Shown: one piece after another, positions 41,477-52,419 of the stretch
Layout of the letters: every line of letters begins with the position of its first letter
Numbering within the stretch: the first letter of the stretch is position 1
Assembly (NCBI RefSeq): GCF_030269925.1
Contig: NC_085127.1
Span: forward strand, 5,153,501-5,217,500
Origin: Bombyx mori
Taxonomy: Eukaryota > Arthropoda > Insecta > Lepidoptera > Bombycidae
Length of the DNA: 64,000 nt
Direction: 5' to 3'
Notes under the pieces: model-generated
The model's database searches: none
What the model saw: the letters and a program-made list of their open reading frames with translations, nothing else
What the model was told of the DNA's origin: nothing
Translations under genes and position numbers: made by a program

Positions 41477-41866
41477 CACAACAAAAGTAAAAACACAAAA
41501 TCTTCATAAAAAGTCAAACAATTCTATCTCTCATCAACCGAATGATCATTGTTCTATATTTTTCGTATATACTGTGTTACTTATAGTATTTTGTATTCAA
41601 GTTCAACAATATTTGCTATGTGTATGTGCATTACTATAATTCTCATGTTGTATTTGTTATTTTAGCTGTTCTACACACACTCATCGCTTTTACTATCGCA
41701 GGTCTGCTGGAAGAAATTTCTTAAAGAAATAGGCAGTGCCTTTGTATGTACAATTTTCCTATTACTCGGTACTATGTCTTCTTTTTTGTGTGTACATAAA
41801 TAAATAAATAAATATTTTAGCAAATAGCAGAGTAGTTTCTTATGTAGAGCACTCCTCTGAGCGCAT

Positions 41867-42124
41867 ATGATGTTAATTCCCAACCGTAAGTCAATACAGT
41901 TCCGAAGACGACTTAGACTCAGGAAAGTAGACGGTTGGTTAGTCAAGGTTCAGCGTATTAGACCGCACTTCGAAAGTTGCCGAACTCTACAAACTCAGTC
42001 CTCCCTTGAAGTGCTCGACCGCTATCTGGCAAGCATACATAGTTCATCTGAAATTGAATATATTCAGCAAGGTTTTCTCGATCCACGCACTGGCATCAAA
42101 GGCGCGACGGTTGTGATACATTAA
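41867..42124 (+). CDS. Unassigned ORF (85 aa)
   Basis: ATG to TAA frame (MMLIPNRKSIQFRRRLRLRK at the start, DPRTGIKGATVVIH near the end). It is basic in its first third, not low complexity, and richer in CG than its surroundings. No domain is recognised and there is no neighbouring gene. It could be a stranded exon or viral remnant, or chance. Confidence 0.25.
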   Translation: MMLIPNRKSIQFRRRLRLRKVDGWLVKVQRIRPHFESCRTLQTQSSLEVLDRYLASIHSSSEIEYIQQGFLDPRTGIKGATVVIH

Positions 42125-43144
42125 GATCTGATTTACAAAGTCGTCTTGCGTGGGCCATACAATTGATTGATTGATTAAAATAAACGCATAAGATTTTTGT
42201 AACTTATTTTAAATACTGATCTTGATGACAAAACTTGGATTGCTGAATTAGACTAGGAACGAGTTAGGAATACTATCACTGCGGACTGCTGGCTGTAATG
42301 ACCAATAGTCGTAATCATTGTAAACATCCAGATATTTATGTCTATGCGAAGAAATACTTTGTACCCCTTTTTAAACACATTCGTCCCTCGGAAGACTGAA
42401 ATGTGGCTATTAGTTACAGCTCATATGGAGAAATAGTGGTTTGAGGACAGTAACAATCTAAAGATTTTCTTCATCTATTATACGAGTATGAAGGAACAAC
42501 ATTCTTTTCAAATTTTCTTTTCAAAATAAGGCATATTTTCAATAAAGTTGGAACAAGATTTATTTTTTAAATGTCGGTTGAAGGTTCCTGCTATTTCCCT
42601 GGCTACGCCTTATTCAGCATTTTATTTTGACGAGACATTAATATATTGGATTATAAAAGAACAGGATACAGGAAGTATGATCAAGATAGTACTACTATCT
42701 TTGCTCAAGATAAGAATTATGCTGTAATAGTTAAAGCGTTGGCCAAACACCTGGTTTTAAAGGATAAACTGAAAAAAAAGTAATTATAGTACACATGACC
42801 CTTTGCTTTCTATTAAGAAAAAAAAGTGTTAGTTTCAGAACAATCTTTCATCCAAAATTTCTGTACATTTTTTGAGATGGGAATGATAAATAATTCATAT
42901 TTCGAGCCTTACTTTGGCTAAGTACACCATATTTCACACGGACAAGCCCTTCTGTGGATGCGACGTAAAATACAGTCGAGGTAATCCTATCCATCTATGA
43001 TTTATACCAAGAAAAGGCCACCCTGGAAATTTCATAAACCATAAATCATAAATTTCTTGTGCAGCCTAAGCATTTAAAACTTTTTAAAGTAGTCTTTTTA
43101 GCATTAAGCGTGAAGTGCTTACCGCAATCTCTAGTCTTCTACAA
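42125..43144. other. AT-rich stretch without recognisable features
   Basis: Nothing recognised on either strand. Confidence 0.45.
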
Positions 43145-43311
43145 CTAAATACCACCACCCACGTTGAGACAAGAGTGCAAACGTCACTGTTTTAGTAGTA
43201 TAATGGCTCCCCACCCTTCCAACCGAAACGCATTACTGCTTTACGGTAGAAAGAGGGAGAGCAGGGGTACCTGCCCGTGCGGAGTCACAAGACGTCCTAC
43301 CACGAGTAATA
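43145..43311 (-). repeat. Diverged Bm1 SINE fragment
   Basis: ACCACCCACGTTGAGAC, AACCGAAACGCATTACTGC and GTCACAAGACGTCCTACCAC on the minus strand. Both ends are missing. Confidence 0.75.
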
Positions 43312-43623
43312 ATAGATAAGGATTTTTGCGACAGACGGAATGATTAGGAAAAATGTTTAAATTTTACTATCGAAGTAGTTATCGGGGGCCATTCCTCATG
43401 TCTTTTTTTTTTTTTTTTTTTTTTTTTTTCCTACCTATGCTGATAGCCTTGAAAGGCTATTTCAGCTTCGCCCTAACGTTAGTAGGTGAGCTCGCGGGGC
43501 TCAACCGGAGAGTTGCTAACACTGACCCTAGCAAGAGCAGTGCTTCGCAGAATTTACCACCGGATCGGAAACGCGACCCACTGAGAAGATCCGGCGAGAA
43601 ACTCAGTGGGCTGTGTCTATGGG

Positions 43624-46506
43624 TTAGTTCGCTCGTCGAGCCCTTCGTCGCAAGCGACGGGTTCGACGAGGACGGTGACCGGTGCTTGTGGTGCCTAAAA
43701 GCACCGTTAATGGATCAGGAGGATCCGTAATGACGTGCTTTGGGCGACGTCGACGGTTTACCATTCGGTCTACTGGGTCGGGTATGTAATTTCCAGCGGC
43801 TACGATGAGAGGGTTCTCATGTCGTGCCGCCTTCTCAAAATGGCGCAGTGATGCCGACTGTAGATACTTACTAAGAGAGTCGAGCTCCAGGTCATCGTGG
43901 AGATCCACATTCCTAAGGAACCATGGTGCTCCGACGGCTATCCTGCAGAATCGTGATTGAATAACCTGAAGGGATTTCAAGTGGGTGCGGGCTGAGTGAG
44001 CGAACACTACGCTTGCATACGTCATGACGGGGCGTATACAAGTTTTGTAGAGAGTTACCTTATTGCGGAGGGACAGTTTGCTTCGACTACAAAGCATTGG
44101 ATAGAGTCGTCCTAGAATAAACGCGGCGCGGTCGCGTACCGTTTTTATATGGGGACGGAATGTCATCCCTCTGTCGAGGGTGACGCCTAGATATTTGACC
44201 TTCGAGACCCACGGTATGGGCTGGCCAAAGAGAGTGATGGGACTAACGGCGGAGGTGTTTGCGCGCCTACTACGGAGTGGGATGCTCGAAGTGATGTTCG
44301 GAGGGCGACCCCTTTTGAAGAGCACCGCTGCGCTTTTCGTGGGGTTGATGTCTATTCGCCACTTCCGGAACCACTGTCCCATGGTGGCTACTGCGATCTG
44401 GAGTCGCCGATGAAGCAGCGACATCTTCCTACACGAGTAGTAGATAGCCGTGTCATCGGCGAAGAGCGCTAGATGGGTCTCCGGAGACCGGGGTATATCA
44501 TTGATATACAAACTAAATAATAACGGGGAGAGCGCGGAGCCTTGCGGGACTCCGGCAGTCAGTTGACGGGGACGAGAACGAGTTCCCTCTACTCGATATC
44601 GAAACGAACGGTTCGACAAGAAGTCTCGTATGATGAGCACGAGTCTGTCTGGCACTCCCATGTTGTACAGTTTGTAAATTAAACCGTTGTGCCAGACTTT
44701 GTCGAACGCCTTCGCGATGTCGAAGAAGAGGGCGCCGGTCGGGATTTGTTTACGCCTATTTAGTCCTATCAGAATGTGCTCCGTGAGGCGGTGCACTTGT
44801 TGTACGCACGAGTGTTTAGAGCGGAATCCGAACTGTTCGTCTATGAGAATTTTGTTCGCGGTAAGAAAATCCCAGAGGCGTTTCCTAAGGAGCCGTTCGT
44901 AAATTTTTCCTATCGTCGAGAGGAGACTAATCGGACGGTAACTAGAAGTTTCGTTTGTCGGTTTGCCCGGCTTATGTATACCGATAACGTTCGCTTCTTT
45001 CCACACCGCGGGAAAGATGCAGTGCGTCATAGCGGCATTTAAAATTGTAGCCAACATTGCTATCAGTTGGACTGGCAAGAGTTTTAGCGCGCGGTTATGG
45101 ATGCCGTCGGAGCCGGGTGCCTTCCTAGGTTGGAGGTTGTGGATCGCGTCTCTAACTTCGTCAGTAGTAATGGGGGGTAACGCGTCCGAGGGCGGCAGGG
45201 AAGCTCTGCGCTCGACCTCCCTGTCGACTAGCTCGGTGTGTTCGGGGTCCGCGTGTTGAGTGCTGGTGGTGCACTGTTCTTGCAGTGCATCGGCCAGCAG
45301 CTCAGCCTTGTCGTCGTCATCGAATGCCGGTGGTTGGCCTGAAGGGCGTACGAGGGGAGGCATAGTAGCGGTAGTTTCGGATTTGAGAGTCCTAGCTAGT
45401 CGCCAGTATGCTTGGTGGGAGGGCGCGAGTTGTTCTAAATAACTATGCCAATTATCGTTACGCGCGTCGCTTAAGCGGGAGTGGACTTCGCGTTGTAGAC
45501 GACGCATCTGAATCCGGTTTGAAGGCGTGGGAAGACGATCGTAGGCCCGGATTGCCGCGTTCCTAACTCTTAAGAGATTCCTAAGATCGGGGGACAGTCT
45601 GATGCGGTGGAAGCTGTCCTCCACATCGACTTCTTTTGAAGATCTAATGATCGCGGAAGAGATGTGATCGGTAATGATGTTTATGGATTCGACGGTGTCC
45701 TCGGGGGATGGATTCGAATCCGGGCCGTAAGGGAGGATTGGCGGAGCGGCGTCGGCTAGGCACGTGCCCAGCTTATTCCAATCCACCATGGTCCTCGTAA
45801 CAGTGACTGGGTTGTGAGGGCGACCGAGCTGCATAACGACAGGTCGGTGGTCTGAGTCGAGCTCTGACATTGCTTCGATGGAACGCAAGCGCAGAGTTAC
45901 GTTCCTAAGCAATGCCAGGTCTATAGTGCTCGGACGGAGCGCGATGTTATACGGATAACATGTTGAAGTTGGGGGACCGACTATTTCAAAGGTGAGGTCG
46001 TCTATAAACGCGTCGAGACGCCTACCGTTAACGTTTGTACGATGGCAGTTCCACCTAGTGTGGTGGCAATTTAAATCGCCTGCCAGGATGACGGAGTCTC
46101 CCATGCCGAACAGTGACTCGATGTCACTGCTCAGGAGGGGCTTGTCCGGGGGGAGATAAACGGATGCGATGACGATCGGCTGGTGTCCCGTCAGCGAGAT
46201 ACGGCACACTGACGCCTCGATATGTGAGAGCGAGGGAGTATCGAGAGGGACAACGTGCAGGGCCCGCCTATAGTAAATGGCAGTCCCGCCTTTGGAGGCG
46301 GTGAGTCTGTCATTCCTAACCATGACGTAATTCGCGACTTTCGGGTCGCGACGCGAGGGCTTCAGACAGGTTTCCTGCACTAATAGAATATCTACAAGAT
46401 TATCGCGGAGGAATTCAAAAATTTGATCGCGTTGCCGCGCGAGTCCGTTAGCATTATAGAATGCTAACGTAAGGGAATACGGTTTTTCTCTACCTTTTTG
46501 CGCCAT
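43624..46506 (-). CDS. LINE ORF2: endonuclease and reverse transcriptase
   Basis: This uninterrupted 960-residue frame starts with ATG 46506 (MAQKGREKPYS). Residues 12-222 are an apurinic-type endonuclease: FYNANG (N18), QET (E45), AGDLNCHH (D144, N146) and SDHRPV (D219, H220). The RT spans about 445-720: PRKAPGSDGIH (461), SSYRPISLLSTIGK (521), EQFGFRSKHS (557), palm FFDIAKAFDKVWH (D596), TAGVPQGSALSP (650) and FADDT with the catalytic pair at 684-685. The C-terminal part holds the usual CIRPVMTYASVVF region and an arginine-rich end. There is no RNase H. It would nick target DNA and prime reverse transcription of the LINE RNA in the nucleus. Every catalytic residue I can check is present, so the copy may be active. 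Confidence 0.92.
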   Translation of the reverse strand: MAQKGREKPYSLTLAFYNANGLARQRDQIFEFLRDNLVDILLVQETCLKPSRRDPKVANYVMVRNDRLTASKGGTAIYYRRALHVVPLDTPSLSHIEASVCRISLTGHQPIVIASVYLPPDKPLLSSDIESLFGMGDSVILAGDLNCHHTRWNCHRTNVNGRRLDAFIDDLTFEIVGPPTSTCYPYNIALRPSTIDLALLRNVTLRLRSIEAMSELDSDHRPVVMQLGRPHNPVTVTRTMVDWNKLGTCLADAAPPILPYGPDSNPSPEDTVESINIITDHISSAIIRSSKEVDVEDSFHRIRLSPDLRNLLRVRNAAIRAYDRLPTPSNRIQMRRLQREVHSRLSDARNDNWHSYLEQLAPSHQAYWRLARTLKSETTATMPPLVRPSGQPPAFDDDDKAELLADALQEQCTTSTQHADPEHTELVDREVERRASLPPSDALPPITTDEVRDAIHNLQPRKAPGSDGIHNRALKLLPVQLIAMLATILNAAMTHCIFPAVWKEANVIGIHKPGKPTNETSSYRPISLLSTIGKIYERLLRKRLWDFLTANKILIDEQFGFRSKHSCVQQVHRLTEHILIGLNRRKQIPTGALFFDIAKAFDKVWHNGLIYKLYNMGVPDRLVLIIRDFLSNRSFRYRVEGTRSRPRQLTAGVPQGSALSPLLFSLYINDIPRSPETHLALFADDTAIYYSCRKMSLLHRRLQIAVATMGQWFRKWRIDINPTKSAAVLFKRGRPPNITSSIPLRSRRANTSAVSPITLFGQPIPWVSKVKYLGVTLDRGMTFRPHIKTVRDRAAFILGRLYPMLCSRSKLSLRNKVTLYKTCIRPVMTYASVVFAHSARTHLKSLQVIQSRFCRIAVGAPWFLRNVDLHDDLELDSLSKYLQSASLRHFEKAARHENPLIVAAGNYIPDPVDRMVNRRRRPKHVITDPPDPLTVLLGTTSTGHRPRRTRRLRRRARRAN

Positions 46507-46525
46507 TGGTTACCGGTAAAGATTT

Positions 46526-48160
46526 TTATAACGTACGCGACACGGACTCGTAGACGTCCATGTGATCGAATGCGGCCGCGAGCCGCTGTTCGGGGGTTAC
46601 CGACCTACGTATCGCGTCTGCGAACGATCGCAGACGGTCGAAGTTCACCGCAGTGACGAAGTCACGCACGAGCGCGAAGTCGTTGACGGCAGAGGGTTGC
46701 GGGGGACGGAACGCGGGCGCGGGGCGAGGTGCGAGCAGGGGCTGGGGCGCGGGGCGTGTCACGAGCGGGGGCGGGGGTGCGGTTTCCGTTCCCGCCTTCG
46801 TATACGGCAGCGGCTTTTTCCACGCCGAGACCGTGGGAACTGCAGCCGGCACGAAGGCGGGTTTCGGCACTGAAGGTGCCGAAGTCTTTGGGCCGACGGT
46901 TCGCGGAGCTGGGTGGGTTGGGCGTTTTCGCGGAGCCCTGGGACATCCACGGTAGTTCGCGGGGTGCCCTTGCTTAAGGCATAGGACACAGCTGGGAGGT
47001 TCGGTCGCAGTTTCCCTATCTCTAACGCAATCTATCGTAGCGTGATCGCCGAGGCATTTCACGCAGCGGGGGCGCGCGTGGCAATTACGCGCCGAGTGGC
47101 CATAGAGTTGGCACCTGTAGCACTGCCCGGGAGTGCCACGCTTATGGGGGGCTTCGATCGAGATCCCGGATAGGCCGCAAATTGTCGTGAGACATGCGAT
47201 CTTCTTTTTGGCCTCCGGGGTGGGTTCTAGAGCTACCAGGATCATGTTGTAGGGCTGCTTGCCCCGCCCACTGTGCATCCGGTGCACGCTAACTAACGGG
47301 AGGGACTGAGCGGTCAGATCCTCCTTTATGTAATCGATGTCTAACTCCTTAGGGACTCCGCGTATCACTACGCGGAGCTCGCGGTCCTCCTGAAGAGCAT
47401 AGGTGTGGAAACCTATGTTCTCCTTTCGGAGGTATGAAGAGAGGGCCCTATGGTCGCCCGGCGTTGCGACCTTTATCTGAATCCCATGCGCGACGTTACG
47501 CGCATGGGTGTAATTAATTTTGTTGGCCTGAAGGGCCTGAGACACGCGATTCCACGCTGTCTTCTCTTGAAGTATCAGCGGGGGTGGGGCAGCTACTTTA
47601 GGAGCGGGCGCGGGCTTGGGACGCGGCGGCGGGGTTACGCGGCGAGCGGAGTCCGACTCCGGTGTCACGACTACCTGCGGGCGGGAGGCGGTCGCGGATT
47701 TAGTTTGCTTCGTCGTGGAGCTCCGGGACTCCACGGCGCGAGAACGCTTTTTACCGCGCGTTACGGTTTGGAACCCATCCGAGGTTCCAGGCTGAGGGCT
47801 TGACGCGGATTCGAAATCCATCTCCGATTCGGTATCGGAGCCTGAACTCGAAACGATCGAGGTCGCGACGGACGAAGCGCGCGATGACGTAAACGACGCG
47901 GGCGCGGGGGTGGGGGTTGCGTTAGGCGCTATGTGAGCCGCATCGTCGGAACTTCGTCGTGCGCTCGAACTTAACGCGGCGGCGGGGGGCGCGCGGCGTG
48001 CCTCCGAGGCACGTTTGAAATACGCGGCGACGGACGCGGGGGGGGAGGGATTGCCACGAGAGGCCCTATATGCCTGATATTCGGCCCTAATTGTCGGGTA
48101 CCTTTCCCGGAGGAACCCGACAAAATCACTGTCACTGACACTATCACAATCTTCTTTCAT
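46526..48160 (-). CDS. LINE ORF1: Gag-like RNA-binding protein
   Basis: The frame is open from 48307, but the Met at 48160 (MKEDCDSVSDSDFVG) is a more plausible start and gives 544 residues. Numbering from 48307, there is a Ser/Ala/Pro-rich N-terminal half (about 75-245) and a conserved pre-zinc-knuckle domain (about 260-390, containing RELRVVIRGVPKELDID). Three cysteine-histidine knuckles follow: CYRCQLYGHSARNC (396-409), CVKCLGDHATIDC (415-427) and CVLCLKQGHPANYRGC (440-455). A proline-rich linker and a short helical C-terminus complete it. It is expected to coat the LINE RNA and take it to the nucleus. ORF2 begins 19 nt downstream. No stops or frameshifts are visible. Confidence 0.88.
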   Translation of the reverse strand: MKEDCDSVSDSDFVGFLRERYPTIRAEYQAYRASRGNPSPPASVAAYFKRASEARRAPPAAALSSSARRSSDDAAHIAPNATPTPAPASFTSSRASSVATSIVSSSGSDTESEMDFESASSPQPGTSDGFQTVTRGKKRSRAVESRSSTTKQTKSATASRPQVVVTPESDSARRVTPPPRPKPAPAPKVAAPPPLILQEKTAWNRVSQALQANKINYTHARNVAHGIQIKVATPGDHRALSSYLRKENIGFHTYALQEDRELRVVIRGVPKELDIDYIKEDLTAQSLPLVSVHRMHSGRGKQPYNMILVALEPTPEAKKKIACLTTICGLSGISIEAPHKRGTPGQCYRCQLYGHSARNCHARPRCVKCLGDHATIDCVRDRETATEPPSCVLCLKQGHPANYRGCPRAPRKRPTHPAPRTVGPKTSAPSVPKPAFVPAAVPTVSAWKKPLPYTKAGTETAPPPPLVTRPAPQPLLAPRPAPAFRPPQPSAVNDFALVRDFVTAVNFDRLRSFADAIRRSVTPEQRLAAAFDHMDVYESVSRTL

Positions 48161-48497
48161 CTTCGGTCTTCTTGCCCAGGGGGGGCGGCCCCGGGACTTT
48201 TGTTGAACTCGCCGAAAGGCGAGGCCCCGGATAGGATTTGTAACCCCCCTGTGCTGCAGGACAGCAAGGAGCAGGGGGGGGGAATGCCTATGCCGTGAAA
48301 ACGGCAATCGGCGGGGAAAAGGAAAGGAACCCGCTCGGGCTGTATAGTGCTACAGCAGGCAGAATCGCGAGCGGGGGTCTAGTCTTGAAAAAGACTGTTG
48401 TTTTGGGAAGGGTTAGGAAATCGCTAGCCTGTGAGTGCCACAGGAAGCCTGATCGTAGCGATTGGTTGCCTTGAAAAAGACAGTTGGTATAAGGTGG

Positions 48498-48722
48498 GTA
48501 TTCACGGTCACAACACTATCACGCACAAATGTGTATTCCGATGCGTAGGTCGCAAGCGACCAACGGATTGGAAGGCACGTTCACACACAACCGAGTCGTA
48601 AACGAGAATGTATTCACGGTCACTAAACTGTCGAGCACAGCTGTGAGTTCAGAGACGCAGCTCGCAAGCGGGCCACGGATCGGAAAGCACGTCCGCGCAC
48701 GACCGAGTCGTGAGCGAGAATG
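48498..48722 (-). promoter_or_regulatory. Two tandem 5' units of the LINE (promoter candidate)
   Basis: Units 48498-48609 (112 bp) and 48610-48722 (113 bp) both begin, on the plus strand, with GTATTCACGGTCAC and end with GAGTCGTGAGCGAGAAT or GAGTCGTAAACGAGAAT. They are clearly related but diverged in the middle. They form the very 5' end of the element. By analogy with LINE families that carry tandem 5' monomers, they may be promoter units; this is inference. Confidence 0.75.
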
Positions 48723-48839
48723 TTCCTCATGTCGAAATAGGTTATTTGTTTTATATTCTATAGGAGTATCGGGGCTCGAAAGGATGACACCGTAAATCCC
48801 ATCCACATCTTTAGTCGTGACAACTTTAGGCTAATTTTT

Positions 48840-49021
48840 TTATATATAGGTATAATATGTTTCTTCTGTGCGTGTGTTTGTCACTGTGTACCTTCAGGTG
48901 GATTCGAGAATGGTTTAGATTTACAAATCAGCCCGCAGATGGCACTGCAGTTAGTATCTAGGTTATTTATCTTTCCTATAAATAATTTATATGGCAAAAC
49001 AATGTTTGCCGGGCCAGCTAG
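48840..49021 (+). repeat. Helitron-type remnant
   Basis: It begins near TATATATAGGTATAATATG and ends TTTGCCGGGCCAGCTAG before T, a CTAG terminus with a GC-rich hairpin-like end. Non-coding. Confidence 0.6.
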
Positions 49022-49640
49022 TTATATCGTATTTCCCGTTGTCCCGTCTCCGATATGACTATAACCAAGCGCCTAATCCTTTAGGCCGTGATGACTTAGA
49101 TTTTAAGAATGAAAATAAAACTAGGTTACCGCATACTTGTCGATTTATTAAACTTACATTAAAATTTGGTGAATCGGCCATATAACCACAGAATATTGAT
49201 TTTGGGTATCAGTTGATTTTAATCGCGTTTATTGCGTCAAACAAAAATCGAACATGGTTACTTGGTTGTTATAAAGTGTAGTGTATATAACTTACATTCC
49301 TTTATATACTTTTATGTAGTTCTGGTTTAATAATGATTATATTTCAATGAAAACCTATTGTGGGCGTCCCAAAAAATTACTCAAACAATATTTAAACTAA
49401 ATTTGGCCAAAATTCAACAATATCTAGAGGACTATCACTCGTATTTAATGAAATCATGAAAATAAAACGCAAATCATGGTACGGTTAATTTTACGACATC
49501 AATATCTTGTCAATCTACATAGTATTAAAAACCAAATATGTACAATGAAAAAGGCATGTTTCCACATAATTAAAAAAAAAGAGTACGAATCTTGCGGACT
49601 TGAATGTGTTTTTAATTGATTTTGTAGACAGATGAGAGCA
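49022..49640. other. AT-rich stretch without recognisable features
   Basis: Nothing recognised. Confidence 0.45.
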
Positions 49641-49644
49641 ATCA

Positions 49645-49800
49645 GCCTATCTGGTTGTGAGTGGTTACCTTCGCTCATAGACGTCAGCAGTACCGTGGCA
49701 CAGCCAAGTCACTGCTAATTGTCAAGTACTCACCGCAAACCTCTTTTGAAGAAGAACATGTCGTAGCGCTCTGGAAACATTGCGGAAGGCAGTTAATTCT
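49645..49800 (-). mobile_element. CR1-like LINE 3' end, diverged
   Basis: The minus strand reads LPSAMFPERYDMFFFKRG, matching the RT tail at 7916-8280. A decayed 3' UTR with a GTGAGTGGTTACC block follows. Confidence 0.6.
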
Positions 49801-49804
49801 GGAA

Positions 49805-50148
49805 TGTGTGGTGCCGTGGGACACCGGATAGGAACGAAGTTCCTTATTATACTTTTTTTTTTAAGTTCCCTTCGAGTTATAAAGAAAATAATTATTCGAG
49901 TATAATTTTTTTATTGTTTTTTATTTATTGATAAAGTAAATAAAAAACTAATTTACAAAGTTATCAACTTTATTTTATTCACAATGATTTATAAAATATA
50001 TATAATAATAATATACAAAGAAACAGTTATTTATATGAATAATAATAATAACCGTCATGACCGTCATAAATAATAAAAATCTTACGTTACGGACGTTTTT
50101 TCCCGGTAAGGGTACCCCTCCGCATCGTCCCATAAGGAACTTCGTTCC
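49805..50148 (-). repeat. Element X, uninterrupted copy
   Basis: On the minus strand it runs from GGAACGAAGTTCCTTATGGG through GGGAAAAAACGTCCGTAACG and an AT-rich middle. It ends in AAGGAACTTCGTTCCTATCC and GGTGTCCCACGGCACCAC. The two ends carry GGAACGAAGTTCCTTAT in inverted orientation. The same ends in the same order bound 54047-55871. Probably a non-autonomous DNA element; class unknown. Confidence 0.55.
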
Positions 50149-50406
50149 AAAAATCCTCAAAGCACTCTCCATGGAATAAACGGTATGCAATCAGAGAACC
50201 GAATTCCCTCCGTAAAAAATGTGTGAATGAATGTGAAAAACGTATTTGTGTGTTTTTCCCATAATCTTAAACGAAAATAAAAAATTTTATTAAGGTTCTG
50301 AAGGAATAGTCTGAAGGGTAACGTGCTTGTTTTAATCCATCAGTTACGTCTGTCAGTTAACACGCCACATCCACTTTTATCCATGAATTTTATCAATTCC
50401 ATCCAT
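50149..50406. other. Stretch without recognisable features
   Basis: Nothing recognised. Confidence 0.4.
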
Positions 50407-50656
50407 TTTTACTGGTGTTAGGACCTCTTGTGAATCCGCGCTGGTAGGTACCACCACCCTGCCTACTTCTGCCGTGAAGCAGTAATGCGTTTCGGTTTGA
50501 AAGGTGGGGCAGCCGTTGTAACTATACTTGAGACCTTAGAACGTATATCTCAAGGTGTGTGGCGCATTTACGCTGTAGATGTCTATGGGCTCCAGTAACC
50601 ACTTAAAACCAGGTGGGCTGTGAGCTAATACTCCCATATAAGCAACAACAAAAAAA
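50407..50656 (+). repeat. Bm1 SINE body
   Basis: Body-only copy from ACTGGTGTTAGGACC to an A-rich tail with AACAACAAAAAAA. Confidence 0.85.
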
Positions 50657-51485
50657 ATTCAATAGTCTTCAGATTTGGTACTCCTAGTCTATTCTATAAA
50701 ACAAAAATGATTAAAACTTATTAAATGATATATGTTATTGGTTAACAAAAGGTAGTTGTTATGATTAAATTCCAGGAATCTTACTCTAATCGACTCGATA
50801 GTTAGTAGCTCTGTTAAATTTAAATACAGCACCAAAAACATTTCCTAATTCACTTGTTTTCAGATCAATAGCTTCCGAGAGTTACGAAAGAATCCGATTA
50901 CTTCCTGTAGATACACAAATGAAATGCTTTAAGACAGGAAATAATAAGGCGTCCAATGTTTGATGTAACGGAGGCGTTTTTGTACGAAAAGCGCCTTAAA
51001 TTAAATTAACTTGTTGAATATTAAGCATCCCCCTTACTTTCAATACAAGCACTTTATTTATTTTACCGACAAAGGAAAATAACAAAATTGGAAATACCGT
51101 CCCTTATAATTAAAGACCAAGGGAGTCTAAGTTTTTGATTTTCAGAAGACGCCCTCGGTCCTCATCTAGTGCAGGAAAATTTAATTTAATTCCATCGCGA
51201 TTCGGTATTCATTAAAATAAAGAGGCTGCCACTTTGTTCTGTCTGTTGTTTCGGGAACATTGGAGCTGTCCGGCTATGTCTATACTCATTTTGAGTTGAG
51301 GACTTCAAACAAACTCGGCTGTACTATTCCAAATTATATTTTTGTATTGCTATTTAAATTTTATATCACGATTCTTAAGTGTAAGCTTTAGAGCATTTGT
51401 GTTGAAAATAGATGTTTGCATTTCGCGTCCCATTTGAAGGGCGCACAATATCTTTATAATTGAGCCTTGATTTCATGATTTAATT
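50657..51485. other. Stretch without recognisable features
   Basis: AT-rich; nothing recognised. Confidence 0.45.
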
Positions 51486-51686
51486 CCTGCCTATGCTGAT
51501 AGCCTTGAGATGCTATTTCAGCTTCGCCCTAACATGTAGGTGAGCTCACGGGGCTCAAACCGGAGTGTTGCTAACACTGGCCCTAGCAAGAGCAGTGCTT
51601 CGCAGAATCTACCACCGGATCGGAAACGCGACCCACTGAGATGATCCGGCGAGAAACTTAGTGGGCTGTGTCTATGGGTTAGTTCA
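51486..51686 (-). mobile_element. 5'-truncated Jockey-type LINE 3' UTR
   Basis: Minus-strand match to the 3' UTR of the 43403-48722 family, from CTATGCTGATAGCCTTGAG to GTGGGCTGTGTCTATGGG. The A tail is no longer visible. Confidence 0.85.
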
Positions 51687-51792
51687 TGCCTTCGATAACC
51701 GCTTTCTTATCAAGCATGCTAGAATCTCTATCATACGTCGACTCTATATTAATTCAATAATACAAACCAATTTCGTTCGCAATATTTAAGTA

Positions 51793-52010
51793 ATTAGCGA
51801 CCCGCCCTCGCTTCGCTTCGGAAACATTAAAACACACATGAAACCAAAAAAATAAAAATTAAAAAAAAATAAAAAAAAGTAGCCTATGTTCATCAGGGAC
51901 AATGTCGGCTTCTAATGGAAAAATAATTTTTCAAATCGGTCCAGTAGTTTCGGAGCCTATTCGAAACAAACAAACAAACAAATGTTTCCTCTTTATAATA
52001 TTAGTATAGA
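51793..52010 (-). mobile_element. Helitron-type non-autonomous element
   Basis: On the minus strand it starts TCTATACTAATATTATAAAG with (TTTG)n and ends near GCGGGTCGCTAA, so the CTAG end is mutated. Confidence 0.65.
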
Positions 52011-52419
52011 TAGGTGAGTGAAAAGTAAAATAAGCCTTTGCTTTAACATATGTTCAAGGATCAGCATTAACATCTTAATGTATTTCAGAAAGAATCTCCC
52101 CGTAAGCGTCCTAAAGTTGTTTACGCAACTTTTGATTGCCTTCTTTACTGTTTGTTTACTTTTTTACTTAGAACGAAATTATTATGAAACTTTTTTCGTT
52201 AAAGGCTCAAAGATACATAAATGGGTTTGGAACTCGTTAGGGGGCTTCACTAAAACGTACCTGATTTTTTGTTTGTCTTTCCTTTCGTTTCACACTTCGA
52301 CAGTTTCGCGTTTTCAGTAATGGAAGTTTTGGTATTTTTTTTTTTTTTGTAAAACTGTGTACTAATGTAGTCTGGGCATGTTCGACTGTGACTATTACGA
52401 AGTATTATATTAATTTTGA

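Larger units (their letters stand above)
43403..48722 (-). mobile_element. Full-length Jockey-clade LINE
   Basis: The 5,320-bp insertion is flanked by TTCCTCATGTC at 43392-43402 and 48723-48733 (11-bp target duplication). On the minus strand it has two tandem 5' units (48498-48722), a 5' leader, ORF1, a 19-nt gap, ORF2, a 3' UTR (43430-43623) and an A27 tail (43403-43429). Both ORFs are open and carry all expected motifs. The perfect duplication and long A tail indicate a recent insertion. At least eight truncated copies of the same family lie elsewhere in the window. Confidence 0.93.

Noticed and set aside
46562..47803. Plus-strand and other-frame ORFs over the LINE ORF1
   Set aside because: Shadows of the Ser/Pro/Ala-rich ORF1; no domains.
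52018..52320. 100-codon hydrophobic plus ORF
   Set aside because: No ATG support beyond chance, no domain, and composition driven by T-rich sequence next to a helitron remnant.
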